DNA of 64,000 nt, taken from assembly GCF_000327385.1 (NCBI RefSeq), contig NW_008707966.1, positions 7,189 through 71,188 on the forward strand, given 5' to 3'. The translations under genes were made by a program, and so were the position numbers. The notes beneath the pieces are model-generated. The model did not search any database and had not been told where the DNA came from. It saw only the letters and a program-made list of their open reading frames with translations. The DNA is from Lottia gigantea (taxonomy: Eukaryota > Mollusca > Gastropoda > Lottiidae). Below, piece by piece: positions 35,301-48,400 of the stretch. Numbering within the stretch: the stretch's first letter is position 1; each line of letters opens with the position of its first letter.

Positions 35301-37025
35301 CCTAACCTCTAATAAATTGAGGGCCAAAAGAAACTTTACAAGCTTAAAAGTGATAAAGTGAAACATAGCAAGTTGTTGTCGGTGGGCTGATCGTCGTTTC
35401 TGTTGTAGGTTTGGTAAGGAGTTATCTCTGGATGAGTTCAGAAAGTTCAGATTAAATATGAAATATATAGTTTAAGTAATAAATAACACTAACAATAACG
35501 TAAGAAAAAAGTGCAAGTAGCCTTTATGCACTCCCGTATTTAGTTTTATATCATAATGCTTGTTCCTCCCTATCTCTTCCAATCACACACTGTTCTGTTA
35601 AACATTCATATCTTCTTTTACACTTTTACTCTGCCATCTGCGGCAGTAACGACTCTCATTCGAGAACAAGTGGGTCCTCCGCTGCTGATTCCGCGAATTA
35701 AGTGAGCATGGACTCCTGTATGGACAGCGACCAGTCGGGTTCTTGGAGTTTAGCACCGATGGGTCGCCGATAGTGGCGAATAGTCTGGTGAGCTATCTGT
35801 GCCCCTGTGATGAATCTGCCATGCAGATGATGCCGGCGAATGAGGCGTTATTATCTTAGTGTTATAACTCGGGTCGAGATTTAAAAGAATGAAAATCTAT
35901 ACAAAGCAAAAAAAATGAAAAAAATAAAATAACAATTTTGATCATGCACGACTAGAGGCTATATCTTCCTTATCAAAGGTGTTTCGTTTCTTTAAGTTCA
36001 GAAGAAAGAACATAGAATAGAAAATAAAATTTATAGTTTGAAGTAAATTTGAAGGGACTATGGGTACATTTCTAGTACTTCTGAAGACTATTTGCATATA
36101 TTCAAGACATAACCCCCGAAATTCACGAACGGTGGCTTTAAAGCACTGTAAATGCTTGCATTGTTATATTCCATTATTGGAATTACTGAATTAAGTCGAA
36201 AGCAAATGTGTTCTAACGATTGGGAAAAATAACCGTTTGTGTCAGAAGTCAATAATTAACTCCAATTGGGTATTCCAATGATTAATAGGCCTACAGATAA
36301 TCGGGCGTCACAATTTCCATAAGGGAGGTAACTCTATGTGTGCCTTTACACAGCGAACATTACCAAAACAGCCAAATACCAACCGAAATTTTTTAAATTT
36401 CAATGGTTATGTTTCCAAAATAGGGAAAAGACGATGTTTTTATTATATTTTCTAAATACAGAGTGTATTTAATTACCCTATTTCTAACTTACAAATATGT
36501 CTTTTAAACATTTGGCTAATAATTGTTTATACGAAAATATCACAATCTATTTTAGTCAGTGAGGACTCTATTTTTAGCTTTTTCAATCGGATTTAAATTT
36601 GATTTCTAAACTTATTTACACCCTCACATAATCTTAACACTCAGGTGGGTTGAATTTTAAACAATTTTCCAATTTAATCATTTTTAAGCATAAAAGCTAA
36701 ATCGTATTACTTATCTGCACCGTATTTGGCAAATGAGGACGATCCATTTAATGTGTAAGGATTAAGAGAGAAATTTTGCCTTACCGCGGCATATGTCTAC
36801 TTTTGTCGATTTCCAACTGCAGCACACGGGGCCATGGTTTAATATCCCATCTGAAAGACTAGAGGCTGCGTTCACGTCAGGGCATCACCCCCACACCCAT
36901 CCCGACCTGCATCACTAACACTACCCGGGGGTAACATATTTTGTAGTGAATAACATCAATTCATGTCAAGGCTAGAAATGAATTTAAATGAATAGTTTGA
37001 ATAAAGTTTGTATGTGTAGGATATT
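35301..37025. other. Gene-free stretch: GC-richer island, MITE and SINE pieces
   Basis: 35620-35865 is markedly richer in GC than its surroundings ('AGCGACCAGTCGGGTTCTTG', 'GATGGGTCGCCGATAGTGGC', 'CATGCAGATGATGCCGGCGA'), with no complete frame and no recognised family. A family B piece (inverted, TTCTAGTACTTCTGAAGACT) is at about 36060-36125. A minus-oriented SINE S1 is at about 36740-36925 ('GTCGATTTCCAACTGCAGCA', 'GACCTGCATCACTAAC'). No TATA box was seen before the ligase start. Confidence 0.5.
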
Positions 37026-38699
37026 ATGTTTCAGACCATGCAGCCCACAGAAAAATCAGAAACGACTATCTCACGTCTAAGATACTGGGCAGAAACCCAG
37101 CCGAATAAAGAAGCTTATGTTTTTGTGGGAAAAGGTGGGCTAAGAACATCCTTAACAAGTAGAGAAGTGTATGATCTTTCAAGACAGTTCGGTGCCAGTC
37201 TGCAACGTCTTGGCATCAAGCCTGGAAGCTACATTTGTAACCTCATTCCCGACTCGCCTGAATGCCTGGTAGCATTTTTCGGAATTCATTTCGCAGGTTG
37301 TATTATTCAGAATAGCACCATTCATCTGTCAGATGGAAAATTTCTTTTTCAAAATTTGAACAAGACGAAATGTGCAACCATCTTGATGTCACCGGAACCA
37401 AATGATGACGCCAATAGAATTCTATCCCCAAATTTTCAGAGATTATCTACTAATAGACTGACGTCAACAGTTCTACCGTATCTACAGAATGTGGTTTATG
37501 TAACCGACCGTAAGGAAGGTGAGAAAGTTGGTTTCAGTTGGGAAAAAGAGCTGGGAACGATTGACCAAACCGATGATGCATGCGAATTTGTAACCGGAAA
37601 TACGAACGCTATAATCTTCCTGTCATCTGGAACAACAGGGATATCAAAACTCATTCTTCACACCCATCGTACGTTCATTTACACGTGCAGGTTTATGGCA
37701 CAGTTCCACGATGATATGTATTCAGATGACGCTATGTTCAATTGCCATACGATCAGTTGGCTTGGTGGGTTGCCCAGTTGGTACCTTGGAACTGGCAAGA
37801 AACGTGTTTGCATAGATCAAAGGTACTCGATTTCTGAGGAGGATTTTTACGATTTCGTTCGCGAGAGTGTCGTGGCTGAAAACTGCCGAATCATGGTGTC
37901 TTCTGTGGCGCATTGCTACAAGCTGTATTCCAATTTCAAGATGACGGAACATCATCAAGGATGGCCCTTGGATCGGGTTCTTCTTACGGGTCAGCCAGTG
38001 CGAAAGAGCGTTACCGCATTACTCGGTCCGTTTGTTCAGACAATTTACAACGTTTACGGAACGTCTGAGGTCTGTGATGTGACATACAAAGAAATAACAG
38101 AGAAGGTGGATTATGAAGAGTACAATGCCGGAGAGCCGCGTTTAGGGGCAACTATCCGCGTAGTTGACAAGTATGGCAACCCTGTCCCAAGCGGAGTGTG
38201 TGGCCACGTCATCATAAAAAGCAATGGTGTTTTCGAAGGATATATCGCAGACAAAGAGACAACTAATCAATCGTTTAACAAGGATGGATATTTCCTGACT
38301 CAAGACTACGGTTATCTGAACAATGCCGGGGAGCTGGTCACCTACGGAAGAATCAAGGATATCATCCAACGAGGAGAAAATTACTACCATCCGTCATGGA
38401 TTGAAAGTATCATCAAGGAGTGTCTGGGAGTCTTGGAAGCCATTGTAGTTAAAGTGCCCGACCAGCTTCTACATCATGAAATTTGTGTTTGTTTCGTGTC
38501 TGATAAAGACGCTGAGATCAATGAGCACACGGTTGAGAATTTCTGTAAGAAAAAGTTCCTCAAACAAAACTCTGTAGAAGACACGGCTTACCCTAAATAT
38601 TATATTAACATCAGAGATATTCCATTGAATAACAATGGCAAATATGATAGAATTGCCATAGAAAAATTCGCTGCTAATTATTTGAATCTTACTGCTTGA
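37026..38699 (+). CDS. AMP-forming acyl-CoA synthetase-like enzyme (intronless)
   Basis: Member of the ANL adenylate-forming family, which joins a carboxylic acid to CoA through an acyl-AMP. The 557 residues make a full-length enzyme. The P-loop is LSSGTTGISK (199-208), followed by a THR at 213-215; the A5 motif is YGTSE (344-348). A7 is TQDYGY with the ribose-binding Asp427, and A8 is GRIKDIIQRG (441-450). The catalytic lysine of the mobile C-terminal domain is K539 in NNNGKYDR. A8 reads RGENYY where relatives have RGGEN, a one-glycine shortening. There is no SKL-type peroxisomal tail and no clear mitochondrial presequence, so the cytosol is most likely. The ATG follows an in-frame TAG 9 nt upstream. 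A TTTCAG just after it (ending 37034) could be an acceptor, with translation from the ATG at 37038 or an upstream exon. The substrate cannot be told. All core motifs are present. Confidence 0.93.
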   Translation: MFQTMQPTEKSETTISRLRYWAETQPNKEAYVFVGKGGLRTSLTSREVYDLSRQFGASLQRLGIKPGSYICNLIPDSPECLVAFFGIHFAGCIIQNSTIHLSDGKFLFQNLNKTKCATILMSPEPNDDANRILSPNFQRLSTNRLTSTVLPYLQNVVYVTDRKEGEKVGFSWEKELGTIDQTDDACEFVTGNTNAIIFLSSGTTGISKLILHTHRTFIYTCRFMAQFHDDMYSDDAMFNCHTISWLGGLPSWYLGTGKKRVCIDQRYSISEEDFYDFVRESVVAENCRIMVSSVAHCYKLYSNFKMTEHHQGWPLDRVLLTGQPVRKSVTALLGPFVQTIYNVYGTSEVCDVTYKEITEKVDYEEYNAGEPRLGATIRVVDKYGNPVPSGVCGHVIIKSNGVFEGYIADKETTNQSFNKDGYFLTQDYGYLNNAGELVTYGRIKDIIQRGENYYHPSWIESIIKECLGVLEAIVVKVPDQLLHHEICVCFVSDKDAEINEHTVENFCKKKFLKQNSVEDTAYPKYYINIRDIPLNNNGKYDRIAIEKFAANYLNLTA

Positions 38700-40204
38700 A
38701 GTCATACGACACTAATTGTCGCTTTAACATAGAAATTTAGCGAAGATTGATATGTGCTGATCCACGAAATTGGCCAATTTGTGCTATTTTTATTTAGTTG
38801 CTTATGGACCCAGCAGAGGTTCCCGCTAACATGAACCTTTGAATCCCACCTGAATCCACTGAGATCCCATCTTAATTTTTGATGAGATATTGGAGTATTA
38901 GTTGTGAAAAAAATTGTAACCCTTGGTTTGGCTGGGTGGCGGGGGTTAGGGCGCCCTTAATTAGAACTTTTTTCCTTTCAATTTTGAAAAATTTCCACTG
39001 AAGCGATTTCATAGATTTCCCATTTACGAGCAATTTGATACCAATATCGGAGACCAAATTTGAACAAAAACGAGATAAATCCTAGATAGTGTGTCAAAAT
39101 TTTGCTGAATAATGTGTAAGCTTACACTTGACGTTAAAGCAAGTATATTGAATATAATGTTGTAATGTATGTCATATCATATAACAACATAGCATGTATT
39201 TATCTAATCTATTACCGGTATAATATTCTAATGTTATCTTGACATTGTACAATATCCATATTTACCAAAGGCATTCTAAGACTATTGGTATGAACTTGAA
39301 AATCATATTTTGAATATTTGTGACATGAGAGAAAAAATTCAATTTAGAACTCTATGTGGCCAGAGAGTAGTGCGCCATTCTTCTTGACCAATCATACTTT
39401 AGTCTCAAAAACGAGAACTTTTTAGTTAAGCTATTCAGTAATAGTGTTAAGAATGTTAAGATTGACGACTCGTCATTTTAAGATACTCTGTGATATATAG
39501 AAAAGACATGTATAGTAATAGTGAGTAAAATTCTTAGTTTGTCAATTTCTCATCACTTTCTTTTATTGAATAAAATATTGTTTATAAAAAAATGTTTATT
39601 ATTACGATTCCGTTCGTTGAAATTTTCGACATCTTGAAATAAGCCATTTTGTGTTATTGCAAAGTGAAAACTTGACATGTAGACCTATCTATTCAAATTA
39701 CAATCCACCAATCAAATCAACAAGTTGACAAAAGCAATTTAAATAGGCATGAACTGTGTTTAATATCTATCAATAATCATTGAAGTTTAAAATGATTGAC
39801 AAAGAATTGAAGTAATAATAATAGTATTTACCTGGGACATGTATATTTTTAATACTTATGACCAGCCATCATCAAAGATTTTCGAGTAAGGTCTCCGTCA
39901 CACGTCAGTACGTCAGTAAACACGTCAGACCCGGGATTTTCTGTAAATGTATTTTTTTTAACGCGATTTGAGTTCATGTGACCTATATTGCACGTGCATG
40001 AGTATTTAGCCTCTATCATCCATTCCCACTTTATCACGACCGTTCAGTGAGTAATGAATTGTAGGGTAGTTGTTTGATCATTCAGCAATCCTCGACAGTT
40101 TCCGTAGAGCTAAATTTGTGGTAGAGCGCTGGTACATGTTTCTGCTGGAGACAAGTGGTCATGCCAGTGGTTTACATCCTCACTTTCATTATTAACAAAT
40201 TTTA
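38700..40204. other. Intergenic downstream of the ligase
   Basis: An inverted family B MITE lies at about 39385-39545 ('TTCTTGACCAATCATACTTT', then 'ATTGACGACTCGTCATTTTA'). An AATAAA on the plus strand lies at about 39569 and is the first candidate poly(A) signal for the ligase, though distant. No other gene was seen. Confidence 0.5.
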
Positions 40205-40990
40205 AATTTGCCTAGCAAGATACGCCCACTTTCCTGATACATTTTCAGTATATCAAGGGCGGTCACCTATCTGTGTCAAATCATACCAAAAATCTAATTT
40301 GTGCAAGATATTGTTGATTTAAACAAGACACATTATGTAATAAAATTCTGACATAAATTGTCACCTCTATGGCCAACAAATTTTGATGAGTATTTACTAA
40401 GTCAAGGGCAATAACTCAAATTCAGTTGATCGAAAAATTGTCAAATTAAATCTTGACTAAGATCTCATCATTATAAATGATCGTACAAAATGTTATTTAA
40501 ATCGGATGAAAACTGTACTCTCTATTGTGTTCACAAAGAAATTTTGACGGGTTTTTCATAAATCAAGGGCAATAACTTAGAAACCATTCATCGAAATATA
40601 GCCAACTTCAGACTAGACCAAGATCTCATAATAAATATTCACACCAAATTTCATTTAAATTGGATAAAAACTGTAGTCTCTATTGTTTTCACAAACAAAT
40701 TTTGACGCGTTTTTCATAAATCAAGGACAATAACTCTAAAACCATTCATCGAAAGATAGCCAAATTCGAACTTGTCCAAGATCTCATCATTATAGATCAC
40801 ACCAAATTTCATTTAAATTGGATGAAAACTGTAGTCACTATTGTTTTCACAAACAAATTTTGACGTGTTTTTCATATATCAAGGGCAATATCTCTAAAAC
40901 CATTCATCGAAAGATAGCCAAATTCGAAAGTGTCCAAGATCTCATCATTATAAATCACACCAAATTTCATTTAAATTGATATTTAAGATG
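40205..40990. mobile_element. Pearl-like element with about 135-bp tandem units
   Basis: After a worn head ('GCCTAGCAAGATACGCCCAC') come four to five units with a period of about 135 bp. Their boxes are 'TCCAAGATCTCATCATTATA', 'ACACCAAATTTCATTTAAAT', 'GGATGAAAACTGTAGTC' and 'TCAAGGGCAATAACTC'. The same unit occurs once near 3360-3500 and about twice at 55.03-55.25 kb. No proper right end is visible. Confidence 0.65.
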
Positions 40991-42449
40991 AAATTGATTT
41001 GTTGAATTCCAATCTCCATATGTCAGGAAATTACATAGCTCCAGGTTTGGAGCCCTTTATCAAGATGACAGTCATATTATTTGTAATGTCTAACGTAAGT
41101 GTATAAATACCATATTAAAATTTCTAGGAAATGAAGTGGGGGTTCAAGCCAAATTTCTAACACTAATCTAATTATAATCATTTTTTACAATGGAGAACCA
41201 AAATAATATGGATAGTAATCTTATTTTAATTAGATTAGAATTCACCACTACTGACTTTCACACATATCTTCTTTATATACAGGGACAGTCTGATTTTTAT
41301 AATAGGTGGGAAGTAAATAGAATATTTAGAAATATTTTTCATATATAATTTATAATGATTTTAATAATAAAAATTTTGCATACTGCCCCGTTAAATCATC
41401 AAAGGCCACATAACACATAGAATATAACATTTTATATAAGATATATTGTAACTTATAGAAAACTCTATCAATATAAAAAACAATAACAATATTTCTTACA
41501 CAATCTACTGAAGTATAATCATCAATTATTACTCTAAATATTAAATTTCCTTTACTCAAAATGTCAAATAGTCTCAAATTTCCTATGTCTTCAGCCAACA
41601 TGGTGCAAACAAGGATGTAAATGTAAACTCATTTTTAAAATGCTCATGTAAAATTGTTATAATTCTTATCAAATACAAAATTGTTATAAAAATTCATCAA
41701 ATGAAAAATTTCTCTTTCATATTTTTGTATATAACTTGACATGTTTTATTCTATTTTAGAATTTGTCTAGTTGTGTTGTGTATGTAAAAATTTATCCAAT
41801 AACACAACAATATTCCAATAACAAACAAACAGTTTCATTTCTTCATTCAGTTTAAAATCTAGATATACTATAGACATTGTTTCATCTTCATAATGACTTA
41901 TACCTTGACATTATTGGACACTTTTCTTGTATCATGAATGTTTATAGCATCTTCACAATATCAAGTTGAATGTTTAGCACTTTTCTTGTTTGAAAGTCAT
42001 AAACTTTAATTTACCATTTATCTCCCTTGGATAGTTAATAGATGAACATCCTCAAAAGCTGATATCACATACAAATAGGTGTACTTTCAAAATTTCTCTA
42101 TACAGTCATTTATAGTTTTTTTTCTCCCAAGGAAATCTTTAGTAAAATGAGAAAAATTTGTTCGAAAAACTCTCCATTTTGACAGTTGAATAGAATCAAA
42201 TGCCTCGTTAGAAAACACAAAAAACTAATATATTCGCTTGTGAACACTACAATCAACTCCATTCCTTTGACCAACTTGAATGATACAAATAAGAGCCTAA
42301 TAATGTCAAGGTATAAGACACAGTTCAGATGGCCTTAATCTTAAATGCATGATAAATGACTTTGGTAACTGTTTCAGCTTACAGCTAAGTGCATAAACAT
42401 TAGGAAAATAGAACCTTGACCAATGTTCAAAATTTTGCCCTGAATTTTT
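40991..42449. other. 3' flank of the PDZ gene with MITE pieces
   Basis: A family D end ('TTTTGCATACTGCCCCGTTA') lies at 41374-41393. Family E pieces ('CATCTTCACAATATCAAGTT' and relatives) are at about 41880-41970. On the minus strand AATAAA occurs at 41745-41750 (TTTATT on plus), about 700 bp past the PDZ stop codon, a reasonable poly(A) signal for that gene. Confidence 0.45.
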
Positions 42450-45400
42450 TCACACAATAAATTCATCATCACTGATTACGATATTGTCAAAATTAGGTAT
42501 TCCTACATCACTAATAGGTGAACTATTTCTTTGTGGAGGTATCATGGCAGTTAATTGTTTTATTTTGGAGTCTTTGTTCTTCATCTCTACTTTCAATTTG
42601 TTCATTTGTTTTTCCAACTCTGTTAGTTTATTGGACAATGTGTCATAGGAATTCTGTTCATTCTGAAAAAGATAAAGGTTGAATTTTAAATATTTACAAG
42701 GACAGGTTTGTCATCTGTTTGACCAATAGCGCCTGAGTGGCAGAACAGAAATTTTTGAGCTAAGCTAATAAATAATAGTGTTCACAATTTGTGTCATGAG
42801 CCAAAAATTAGTTTTACCATAAACCAGCTGGATTATACCCATTCAGTATTTGAAATATATAAAATAATATAATTCAATAGGATTTCTTCCAGGAATTCAT
42901 GTCACTAGGCAATATACAAGAAACTGAAATATCGTTATTTTGTTCTGACAATTGTAATATCTAGCTATGCATTAGACTCGAGAAATAATCAATGAATGGT
43001 CATTAACAACTATTAAACCGATAAACCATGAAAAACTCACCACTGATTGGATAGGTAGCTTAGCTCGAGCAACAGTAAGAGTTACGTCCCCTTGACATAA
43101 TTCTAAATTTTTCTTCACAATTCGTACATCAGCCCCTAACAATGGTTGACCATTGATCTACAATATACAATGTTTGCACTTAATGTGGTCTGAAAGTAGG
43201 CAAACACTATATGAGGATATTTAACATAGGACCCCAGTCACCGTAAATCTAGAAATGATTCAATATGTGTCAATAATGAAAAAACTGGCTCAAATACACA
43301 TAAAACATCTCTTAAATATTACTGTTAAACAGTTTTACTGATTGAAAACCACCAAAATATAGTCATAAATCAGAATTCATTGATTAGAGTTATAGATGAT
43401 GACAAGTATTTAAATATCATATTTATATTCCTACCTCAATAAGTATATCACCTTCTTTTAATTCTCCCATAATACAAGCTCGTCTGATATCCTCAGTCAG
43501 CTTACAGATAGCTACCATGTGACCGACTGGTGGGGTAATACTTGCTGGTCGTACAGGACGGAAAGCACTCCCTGGACCCCCAAGCTTGGTGTGACGACCT
43601 TGAGGAAGACTGGAAGAGCTGTCAGAAGAACAACCTTCTGGAAGTTCGATTAAGGCATCTTTAAATTCCACTGACTCCAGTAATAAGGTCACGCTTGGTA
43701 AGGAAACTTTAGCAGGAAAGAAATTGTAGCTTTGTGCCAGCTGAAACATTGTGGGGTATTTGGATATTGGTGAGGCGAGAGTTGGTGAAGTTTTGATATG
43801 GTCTGGTGAATTTGGATACTTCCACCGACCAGGAAGAGTACTACTAGTATAGCCATCTTTAATATTGTTGCCATTTATTTCTGTCTCTGGATGACTGTAG
43901 CCATTTATGACTAATGAATGATGCTGATTGAGATGATTGTTGTTTTCTAATGGCATGGCAGGATCCCAACTTCTACGTTGATGTGGATAATTTTTTAGAT
44001 CATTCGGTCGATGTTGATTTGGCAGTGTTTCAATTCGCACTGGTTTAGGTGCAGTGGTAGGCTTAGTTTTCTCATGACTTTCTTTTCTGTAGTTGCCATT
44101 GATAACTGGTTTTCGATGGTTTGGGGATTTCACCATGGCATAATCATTGTAAGATTTCTTTGGAGAAGAGTAAGTGGGATAAGAGTTCGTCAGGTTGGGC
44201 GGTAACCTCGGTGGAATATTTCCGTTACTTAATCCATATTCATATTCACAATCATTATTTGTAGTGTATCCAGAGTCCACAGTGCTACAATGTGACAAGA
44301 GAGTTATCTGCCCTGAGTCATGACTACGGTCACCAGGAGACAAAGGTGTCTGTATATAGGCATTTTGATGGGCTTGTGAATTTGCAATATGTCTTTCGTT
44401 GTAAGAGTTACTTTTCCCTGAATCGAGAGTTTTTCTCTGTAATGTGTTATTGCACTTGGTATTTCTCGGGCTGCACTTGATTGGTGATATTGGATGTAAG
44501 AGTTCACTAACTTCGTTATCAGAGGGTGTATCTGCAGTGTACGACATGTTCCTACCCTTGTCTGAATAATAGGAATTTTCTGATTGAGTTCGATAACTAT
44601 TTCTACTCTGTCCAGCCATTCGCGCCTTCATCATTTCTGTGAAGCGTTTAATACGTTCATTAGCTTCAACTGTAGGCACGTGAGGTAGACTGCGTTTCTG
44701 TTTCGAAGGCGATATTTCTCCAGGAATGTCTTCTATATATTTGGAAGCACTGTAACTATAGTCACTAGAACTTGAAAGATTCATTTTTTGGGAATAATGT
44801 TCTGGGATTTCTTGAAACACTTCCAAGGTGTTGTAACGCTCATGATTGTTTGGAGCACGATTCCGCCTTTTGGCCCGTGGTGGCGGAACATTTGACAAAT
44901 TCATCATGCTGCCAGCTTTTCGTTCTGGAGCCACAGATAACGCCAAACTTTGACCTTGAGTTAAATCTCCAAGACTCTGAGCTCTAGAAACATCAACTTC
45001 TTCAGTTGGCTTGACGTCCGGTCCTCGGTAAGCCTGGTTGTCCTGGAGACGAGCAGACGCTTCAGCCTCAGTTTCATGCACTGTTGGCATGGTTGAAATA
45101 TCTAAACAACTATGATACATGTACACGTCACGATTATTCGTAAATTTGTTATTGTTTATTTCCGAAGCTTTTGATGGGTTAAGGTCTGGTCTGCTTGCTG
45201 ATTGGCGATCTAGAGACTGTGTTCCATTGACCATGGGGGGAACGACAGCTCGTGGACTAGGCCTGTTATTATATCTGCGAATATTCTCCTTATTAAATCC
45301 ATCACGAATATCTTGAATTATATCATTTTCTGACATGACAGATTGTTGGTCTGCCTTTCTTCTCCACTGAAAGTAAAAATATTAAACTATATAAATATAT

Positions 45401-48400
45401 AACGTTATTAAATTGTTTCATACTTCATACTTGACACCCACAACACAGTTGTTTTGTATATAAGCCTCCATGAGCTACAAGCTGTGCACGTTGAAGATAC
45501 CTCGACAGTTGGGAATGGAACAATAGTAGGCAATCATTCTTGAAAAATTTCTTCCCAAAACTGAATGGTGTTATTTATCTAGGTGAAGAAAAATAAAACC
45601 TGAAACTCTATTTAATTTCACAATAATGTTTTCAATTCAATATTACAATGTATAGTTATTATCACAAAACATCTAAACAATCCAATCAAATAATATCACA
45701 TTAAGCTTTGGAAAATTAAACAACAAAATATCAATATCTTTCATATTTAGTTACAAAAACATTTTCTACATAAAACATACATCATTGTAACTACCTGATT
45801 GTACTATTTAACTTAGATAGGAAAGTACTTCTTATATATATAGGTGATATTAATTGATCTAGGGATAATCTTATTACAACTTAATCCTTTTACAGTATTA
45901 CTCCCATAATCCTTCAGAAAGCTCTATGTCCTTCTTTTATGAACTTGATTTGGCTTATGAGGACAGACAAAGCCATAGTGTGCAATGCGGAAAATTTGGC
46001 TAGTACAGTGGCAGAGACCTACAACTTTTTCTAGTTCCAACTGGGAGATTTTAACATGTACATTCTGTAGCTGTCTGAGCTTTGGTTTGTTGTCTCATTT
46101 GACACTTTGTACATGTCAGCCCTTCTGACCTGCAACATTGACAGGGGGAACCGGGTTGAAAAATCTGAAGGTACTATGTCAGGATTGAATCCTGCAACTT
46201 CAGGTTAGCGAGCATACTTGGCATTCACTGAGCACCAAATAACAGGTGACCTCTAGTACAAGTTAGACTGTAATTTGTCTTCTGGTATGAACAATATATC
46301 ATAATATAACTTACCTTAAATTTAGGATACTTAGAAGTACTGGTAGTATTTGTAGTGAATCCACCACCATCTAATGGAAGATTTAAATGTGTATCTGACA
46401 CACTCAAATTAGCCCAACTATGTGCCTTCAACATCTAAAATAATAGTACCACAGATATATAAAATATATATGAAATGAAACAGGGGTTTATTTTTCTACA
46501 TATGTTCAGGCTAATGAAGACTGGTAACATGTGCTATGAGGGAAAATTTGACATTACAGTGGCATTGGCTGACTCAATTTTCAACTGTACTAAAACATTC
46601 AAATCAAGTTCTATAAGTTAAACTTTCAAGTACAGTAGCACAACATTTCAAGGTCTCTTAAAGATTATTATAAACCTGTGTGAAAGGGACACTGATTTGC
46701 ATCAATCCAGTTTTCAATCAGAAGTCTGTGGTTCCTTCAATTCCACTTAAACTTAGCCTTTTATGATGTTCTTATCACAAAAACCTCATAATGAACTACA
46801 TCGTAGAATTGCAAAAGAGACAGAAAATTGGAATGGTGCAAATTAATGTTGTCAATGTCCCTGATACACATAAAAATTTTTTGAAAACCTCTTTACAATC
46901 TCAATAAACAAAAGCATATTATGCCAAATTATATGGAGTTGACATCAGAATAAACTAAGAAACAAGTCGTACCTGTTTAGCTGAATGTTTAGGTCGTTTG
47001 ATTAACATTAAACATTTCTCATCAACTTGGCAACTGTCTAAAGATGAGAGTACATTATCTGTGTCTGCTAGAAAAGCTTGAACTGAAATAATCATAAACA
47101 TTTCAATTACACATTTATATATCTATATATTGAGAGCTGAAAATAGATAATCTTATAATAACAAATATACTGTATTACACCCCCTATCAATACTAGCATA
47201 TTCACAACATATTCTTTCTATCTTTTATATTCCCTTAATTTTCTATTTATCTTTCTAAATGGACCCAATTCACATACAAAGTTTACAACTCCTTTAAATT
47301 CCATATTGACAGCTAACTGGTATAACTAAGCTAAATACATAATGGAATAACATAACAGTACAGTAAAACATAGATTTAACAAACAAGTAATATAACATGT
47401 TTTAATATCATTTAAAGGTATACTACCTCTTAAAATGAACATAAAATTTAATTTCTCAAACTTGGTCAATAACAGTGTATATTCATCAGTGGAGTTCCTA
47501 TGTTATAACTATACCACAGAATCTCTGTCTACTCAATGGATAAATTAAAATCAGTTCTTATTGAACAATGCTTTTCTGATCTTTTTGGCCAAATTTTAAG
47601 TTCATTCTAAGAGGTTGTTTTCTTTGTAAGGAATTGATAAAATCTGAATGAAGTTTGCATATGTAGTGAGAATTTATATATTATGTTTATTATAAGAGAT
47701 AGCACACCTTTAAATATCATTACCACCTTCCTAATAATATTATCATATTTACCATCCTTAATATCAGTTATATTATATATATACATGTACACTAAAACCT
47801 GTATTGAAATTTCAAGGTTGCTGCATGTCAGTTGAAATATAAATCTTAGAAATCTTAGCCTGTTTGATTGTGCTCAACATATTGAGATTGTAAATAAATA
47901 ATATCTAGGGGACATCATTACACTTTTAGTGGAATTCCAAGAATCAGACGGGAAAATTGGACTGGTCCAGTACTTTGCATTTAAAGGTTCATACACTACT
48001 TGATTTTAACAACTCTCTCACAATTGACACTTCAAACATTGTAACTTTATCACAACCCAGAATTCATCACTTGTCTAAAATCAAGCTAACTTTATCACAA
48101 CCCATAATTCATCACTTGTCTAAAATCAAGCTAACTTTATCACAGCCCAGAATACATCACTTGTCTAAAATCAAGCTAACTTTGTCACAACCCAGAATTC
48201 ATCACTTGTCTAAAATCAAGCTAACTTTATCACAACCCAGAATACATCACTTGTCTAAAATCAAGCTAACTTTGTCACAACCCAGAATTCATCACTTGTC
48301 TAAAATCAAGCTAACTTTATCACAACCCAGAATTCATTACTTGATCATAAAAATCAGAGAAGAGAGTTTCTTTCTTATAATCTGTTTTCTCCCTCTGTAA

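Noticed and set aside
35620-35865. A coding exon in the GC-richer island
   Set aside because: Frames on both strands contain stops, and no bounded exon with good splice sites and family resemblance could be found.
37722-38705. Minus-strand open frames of 78-82 codons
   Set aside because: Antisense of the ligase coding sequence, which has complete family motifs on the plus strand.
47957-48400. 147-codon open frame on the plus strand
   Set aside because: Made by the 45-bp array inside an intron of a minus-strand gene.
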